Assembly (NCBI GenBank): GCA_031267055.1
Contig: JAIRZV010000160.1
Coordinates: forward strand, 1 to 7,630
Source of the DNA: Candidatus Margulisiibacteriota bacterium
GTDB taxonomy: Bacteria; Margulisbacteria; Termititenacia; Termititenacales; Termititenacaceae
DNA length: 7,630 bases
Reading direction: 5' to 3'
A program made the position numbers and the translations under genes. The notes below the pieces were generated by a model that saw nothing but the letters and a program-made list of their open reading frames with translations, was not told the origin of the DNA and did no database searches. This document shows positions 4,842-7,630 of this stretch, one piece after another; the stretch's first letter is position 1; each line of letters opens with the position of its first letter.

Positions 4842-7630
4842 ATGCTGAAACGTCTGGCCGTACTGATGAGCATCGTGGCGGCGCTGTTTGCCGCGGAATA
4901 CGAACAAAACGACTGGACTTATTTCGGCTTTTGGAATCTTTACAACAGCGGCTATGACCGGCCGACCGCGCCGGCGCTGGCCAAAAATCCGGAAGATCAG
5001 GCCAAATGGAGCGCGACAATGTATTTGCGCAATTATCCTTATGTTTACGAATATATCGGCAAAAAACTATACTTCATTTCCGAGTACACCGGCTCCGCGG
5101 ACGCGGCGCGTTTGGCGCCGTCGTTTTTTGTGCTTAAAAACGGCCGGACTTATGAGGTTTGGTGGAATATTCCGGGCACGGACAATCGCCAGTATTTAAA
5201 TTTTTGGGGACGGCACAATATTATCACCGGCTGGCTGGAAATTCCCGACCCGGCCAACGCGCGATTTTGGGCGCGGCTGGAAAACGGTCAGCCTTTTGCG
5301 GTCACCAATTCTTCGCCGGTGACTCTGACGGATGTGCGCGGCGGACTGCGCACCAACTGGCAGCATGATATTCCGGGCGCGTATTCTACCGGCGGCGGCC
5401 TGTATGCTGGCAGCAGCGGGCAGACGCAATTTTATCATTTTTATTTGGGCGCCGAGCGGCCGGTGGCCGTGCTCTCTCCGGAGCAGTCCCGTCAGCTGGG
5501 CAATTTGTCGGCGCGTGACAGAGAGATTTTGGCAGACGAGTGCGGCCTGCCCGAGACAATATTTAGCGGCGCTGTCCTGCCGGCCAATTATTATTATTTT
5601 CCGCAAGCCAAGCTGGCAGTCGCGCAGAATTTTTATAAAAAATACAAAAGAGATTTTGCCAGTGACATTTATTTTCAGAAAAAAAATTATTTGCCCAAAG
5701 GCGCGAACGGCTTCAATATTAATGTTATCGCCAATGACCCTCAAGCCGCGGTGGAAAATCTGGAAAATTTGACGATACAGAATAAACAAGATCCCTATGC
5801 CTGGACGATAATTTCGCTGGGCAGTTTTGACGATCCGCAAGCATTAGCCGGATTAAAAGGCGCGGCGCGTCTGACGGCTTGGTACGACGCGCGGAATTTG
5901 CGCTCCGGTTATTACGGCTGGCAAAACGCTTTTCTCGATGTGGTGCAATATGATCAGAACGGCAAAGTTATCGGCTACAATGATGATTTGATCTTCTCGG
6001 TCTTAAACCGCACGCCGAATATTGAAGCTTACAGCGGAATTCTGGAGCATGAATTTATCGTGGCCAAAGACACCGCGCGGCTGGAGATAATCTTAAAAAT
6101 TTCCGGTGCGCCGGATTATGACAAAGCCAAGCGTGGCGCGACTGTCGAGACCTTTGTCCTAAAAAGGGTCGCTTTGCAAAAAGGCGCGGAAAAACTCGAT
6201 GTGGAAAAATTATTCAAAGTCGGTGCGCCGCTGATTTTGAACGGCGAAAATTCCGTTTATCTGCCGCCGGCCGGCCTGGGACTTTTTGTCGGCGACCGCG
6301 CGCTGACTATCGATCCGGCGCGGCGCAGCATAAAATACAATTTGCAAAGTCCGGGCGAATACAGCGGTTTTTATACAAATATTTTCAGCGTGGCCGAGAT
6401 TGAGGAATTAGAAATCGCGGCGCTGTTTGATTCTGAGCTAAAAAAATACGGCGAACCGCCGAGCTGGGCGAACAATGCCGTCGAGCTGATCTATTTTGAC
6501 GAAAACGGCGAGCAAGTGTATCCGGCGGACAATGGTGTCGAGCGTTATCCGCGCGTCGACGCGGCGCTCAATGCCGCGCAGACCCGTAAAAGTTTATTTG
6601 TGGTGCCGCGCGAACGCGGCGCGAAATACGCGCAGATCAGGATGAATTTTGTCCGCGTCAACGATCCGCGGGACAATCGTCCCGACCAGCGTCATTATTT
6701 TCTGGGCCGGGCTGAAGTTAACCATATCGTGATCCGTCCGGCTCTGCAGACGCACAATGCCGCCAATTTTCTGCCCAACGACGGCTCTTTTTACGACAAT
6801 ATCAATGGCCAGCCTTTGAGCTGGACTGTGCAGGGCGCTTACGTGGAGGAAAATCTGCCACAGGCGACGCGCAAATTGATTTTCAATAATTGGAATGTTG
6901 GCGGCTGGTCGGCGGTTAAAACGGAAATCGATATTCCGGCTTCGGCCAATCTGCTGCGCGGCCAAATGAATATTGATTTGCAAAATATCGAGACCGGTCT
7001 CAATCAATGGGAAGGTTTTGGTTTCTTTTTGGAGGCCGATGTGCAGACGCCGAGCGGCGCGCTTTTTCATTATAGCGGCATACCGGTTTTTGAGAAAAAA
7101 GGCGGCCAGTATGTGCAGTTTAGCAGGCTTTCGCTGGCGCGCCGCGGCATGATCGAATATTACATACCGCTTTATCACGAAAATCAAAAAATCGTGAAAC
7201 TTTACTGGCAGATCGCGCTGCTGGGCAAAGGCCGCGCGGAGCTGTTGCCGTTGAAATCCGCGCCGGAAGCCAATATTTTGAGTGTGGAGCTGCTGCAGGA
7301 GTCAGCTTTCAATCCGCTGTTGTGGCCGCAGTACGCGCTCTATTCCGTGGACGGCAATAGTTTTCAATTCCAAAAAAAATATGAGTTAAAAACGGACGCC
7401 GGCAGTTTCAATTACGATTACGCCGAAGCGTTGGCCGAACGACTGATCTCTGCGGGTCTGGAAAAGCAAAATATTGCCGCAGAGTTAAAAAATCTGCCGC
7501 TGGATTCCGTGAAAAAAACCGCCGCTTATAAAATAAAAGCTCTGCCGACTTACGGCCGCGTCAGCAAGATGGCGGATTTTGACGGGCAGGTGGTCGAGGT
7601 CAGTTTTCGGACCGACGGCACACAGGACGC
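4842..7630 (+). CDS. Large exported beta-rich protein, partial (open at window end), function unknown
   Basis: The ATG at 4842 follows AGGAG (4831-4835) by 6 nt, and no stop occurs through the last base, giving at least 929 residues. Residues 1-17/18 form a Sec signal peptide: MLKR, a hydrophobic stretch LAVLMSIVAALFA, and an alanine cleavage region before EYEQNDW. The mature part is rich in Trp, Tyr, Phe and Asn, has a single cysteine (residue 234) and shows no transmembrane segment in the part seen. Two segments look alike: EFIVAKDTARLEIILKISGA... (from 404) and LFVVPRERGAKYAQIRMNF... (from 585), each ending in a V-x3-[VI]-x2-R strand. They resemble the edge strands of carbohydrate-binding or jelly-roll modules. 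No catalytic motif or anchor was recognised; the C-terminus lies outside the window. It lies 31 bp after ribBA on the same strand and could be co-transcribed. A surface or secreted adhesin, glycan-binding or envelope protein is an inference. Confidence 0.9.
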   Translation, partial: MLKRLAVLMSIVAALFAAEYEQNDWTYFGFWNLYNSGYDRPTAPALAKNPEDQAKWSATMYLRNYPYVYEYIGKKLYFISEYTGSADAARLAPSFFVLKNGRTYEVWWNIPGTDNRQYLNFWGRHNIITGWLEIPDPANARFWARLENGQPFAVTNSSPVTLTDVRGGLRTNWQHDIPGAYSTGGGLYAGSSGQTQFYHFYLGAERPVAVLSPEQSRQLGNLSARDREILADECGLPETIFSGAVLPANYYYFPQAKLAVAQNFYKKYKRDFASDIYFQKKNYLPKGANGFNINVIANDPQAAVENLENLTIQNKQDPYAWTIISLGSFDDPQALAGLKGAARLTAWYDARNLRSGYYGWQNAFLDVVQYDQNGKVIGYNDDLIFSVLNRTPNIEAYSGILEHEFIVAKDTARLEIILKISGAPDYDKAKRGATVETFVLKRVALQKGAEKLDVEKLFKVGAPLILNGENSVYLPPAGLGLFVGDRALTIDPARRSIKYNLQSPGEYSGFYTNIFSVAEIEELEIAALFDSELKKYGEPPSWANNAVELIYFDENGEQVYPADNGVERYPRVDAALNAAQTRKSLFVVPRERGAKYAQIRMNFVRVNDPRDNRPDQRHYFLGRAEVNHIVIRPALQTHNAANFLPNDGSFYDNINGQPLSWTVQGAYVEENLPQATRKLIFNNWNVGGWSAVKTEIDIPASANLLRGQMNIDLQNIETGLNQWEGFGFFLEADVQTPSGALFHYSGIPVFEKKGGQYVQFSRLSLARRGMIEYYIPLYHENQKIVKLYWQIALLGKGRAELLPLKSAPEANILSVELLQESAFNPLLWPQYALYSVDGNSFQFQKKYELKTDAGSFNYDYAEALAERLISAGLEKQNIAAELKNLPLDSVKKTAAYKIKALPTYGRVSKMADFDGQVVEVSFRTDGTQD

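Overview
The window is bacterial DNA from an organism I cannot name: standard genetic code, Shine-Dalgarno-led genes, roughly balanced G+C in the long genes and clearly AT-rich intergenic stretches. It divides into an accessory-looking left half (1-3500) and a housekeeping or surface-protein right half (3600-7630).

Left edge (1-283): no gene is supported. The DNA is dominated by three inverted-repeat structures. Two are long imperfect hairpins (2-109 and 153-242), each with a single-base bulge next to a shared GGCAAAGATATT core. The third is a perfect 22-bp palindrome (262-283) touching the stop codon of the neighbouring gene. Next come two minus-strand genes in one transcription unit. The first encodes a 624-residue protein with 111 cysteines in its 458-residue core, almost all spaced C-x3-C and organised in 17-residue (51-bp) repeats. 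Four bases downstream is a 93-residue companion protein whose ribosome binding site lies in the last codons of the first gene. A near-consensus promoter (TTGACT, 17 bp, TATACT) drives the pair, with palindromes of an ACTAT/ATAGT motif lying in and behind it. Divergent from it is a 113-residue XRE-type repressor gene, the obvious candidate to bind those palindromes.

Middle (2935-3610): AT-rich DNA with short genes: a 36-codon plus-strand ORF, a weak 29-codon ORF overlapping its stop, and a convincing 44-codon minus-strand ORF with a good ribosome binding site. The 36-codon ORF and ribBA both have an extended -10 promoter ending 7-8 bp before the ATG and no Shine-Dalgarno sequence, which suggests leaderless mRNAs.

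Right half: ribBA (bifunctional 3,4-dihydroxy-2-butanone-4-phosphate synthase / GTP cyclohydrolase II, riboflavin biosynthesis), then after 31 bp a very large exported protein whose reading frame stays open to the window end (929 codons seen). It has a Sec-type signal peptide, many aromatic residues, only one cysteine, and two similar beta-rich segments. I see no sequence-based functional link between ribBA and this protein beyond same-strand proximity.

The strongest candidate for an undescribed system is the set made of the giant CX3 protein, its coupled 93-residue partner, the divergent XRE regulator and possibly the flanking hairpins. The protein's biochemical role (disulfide-crosslinked structure, metal binding, or a post-translationally modified precursor) cannot be decided from this window.
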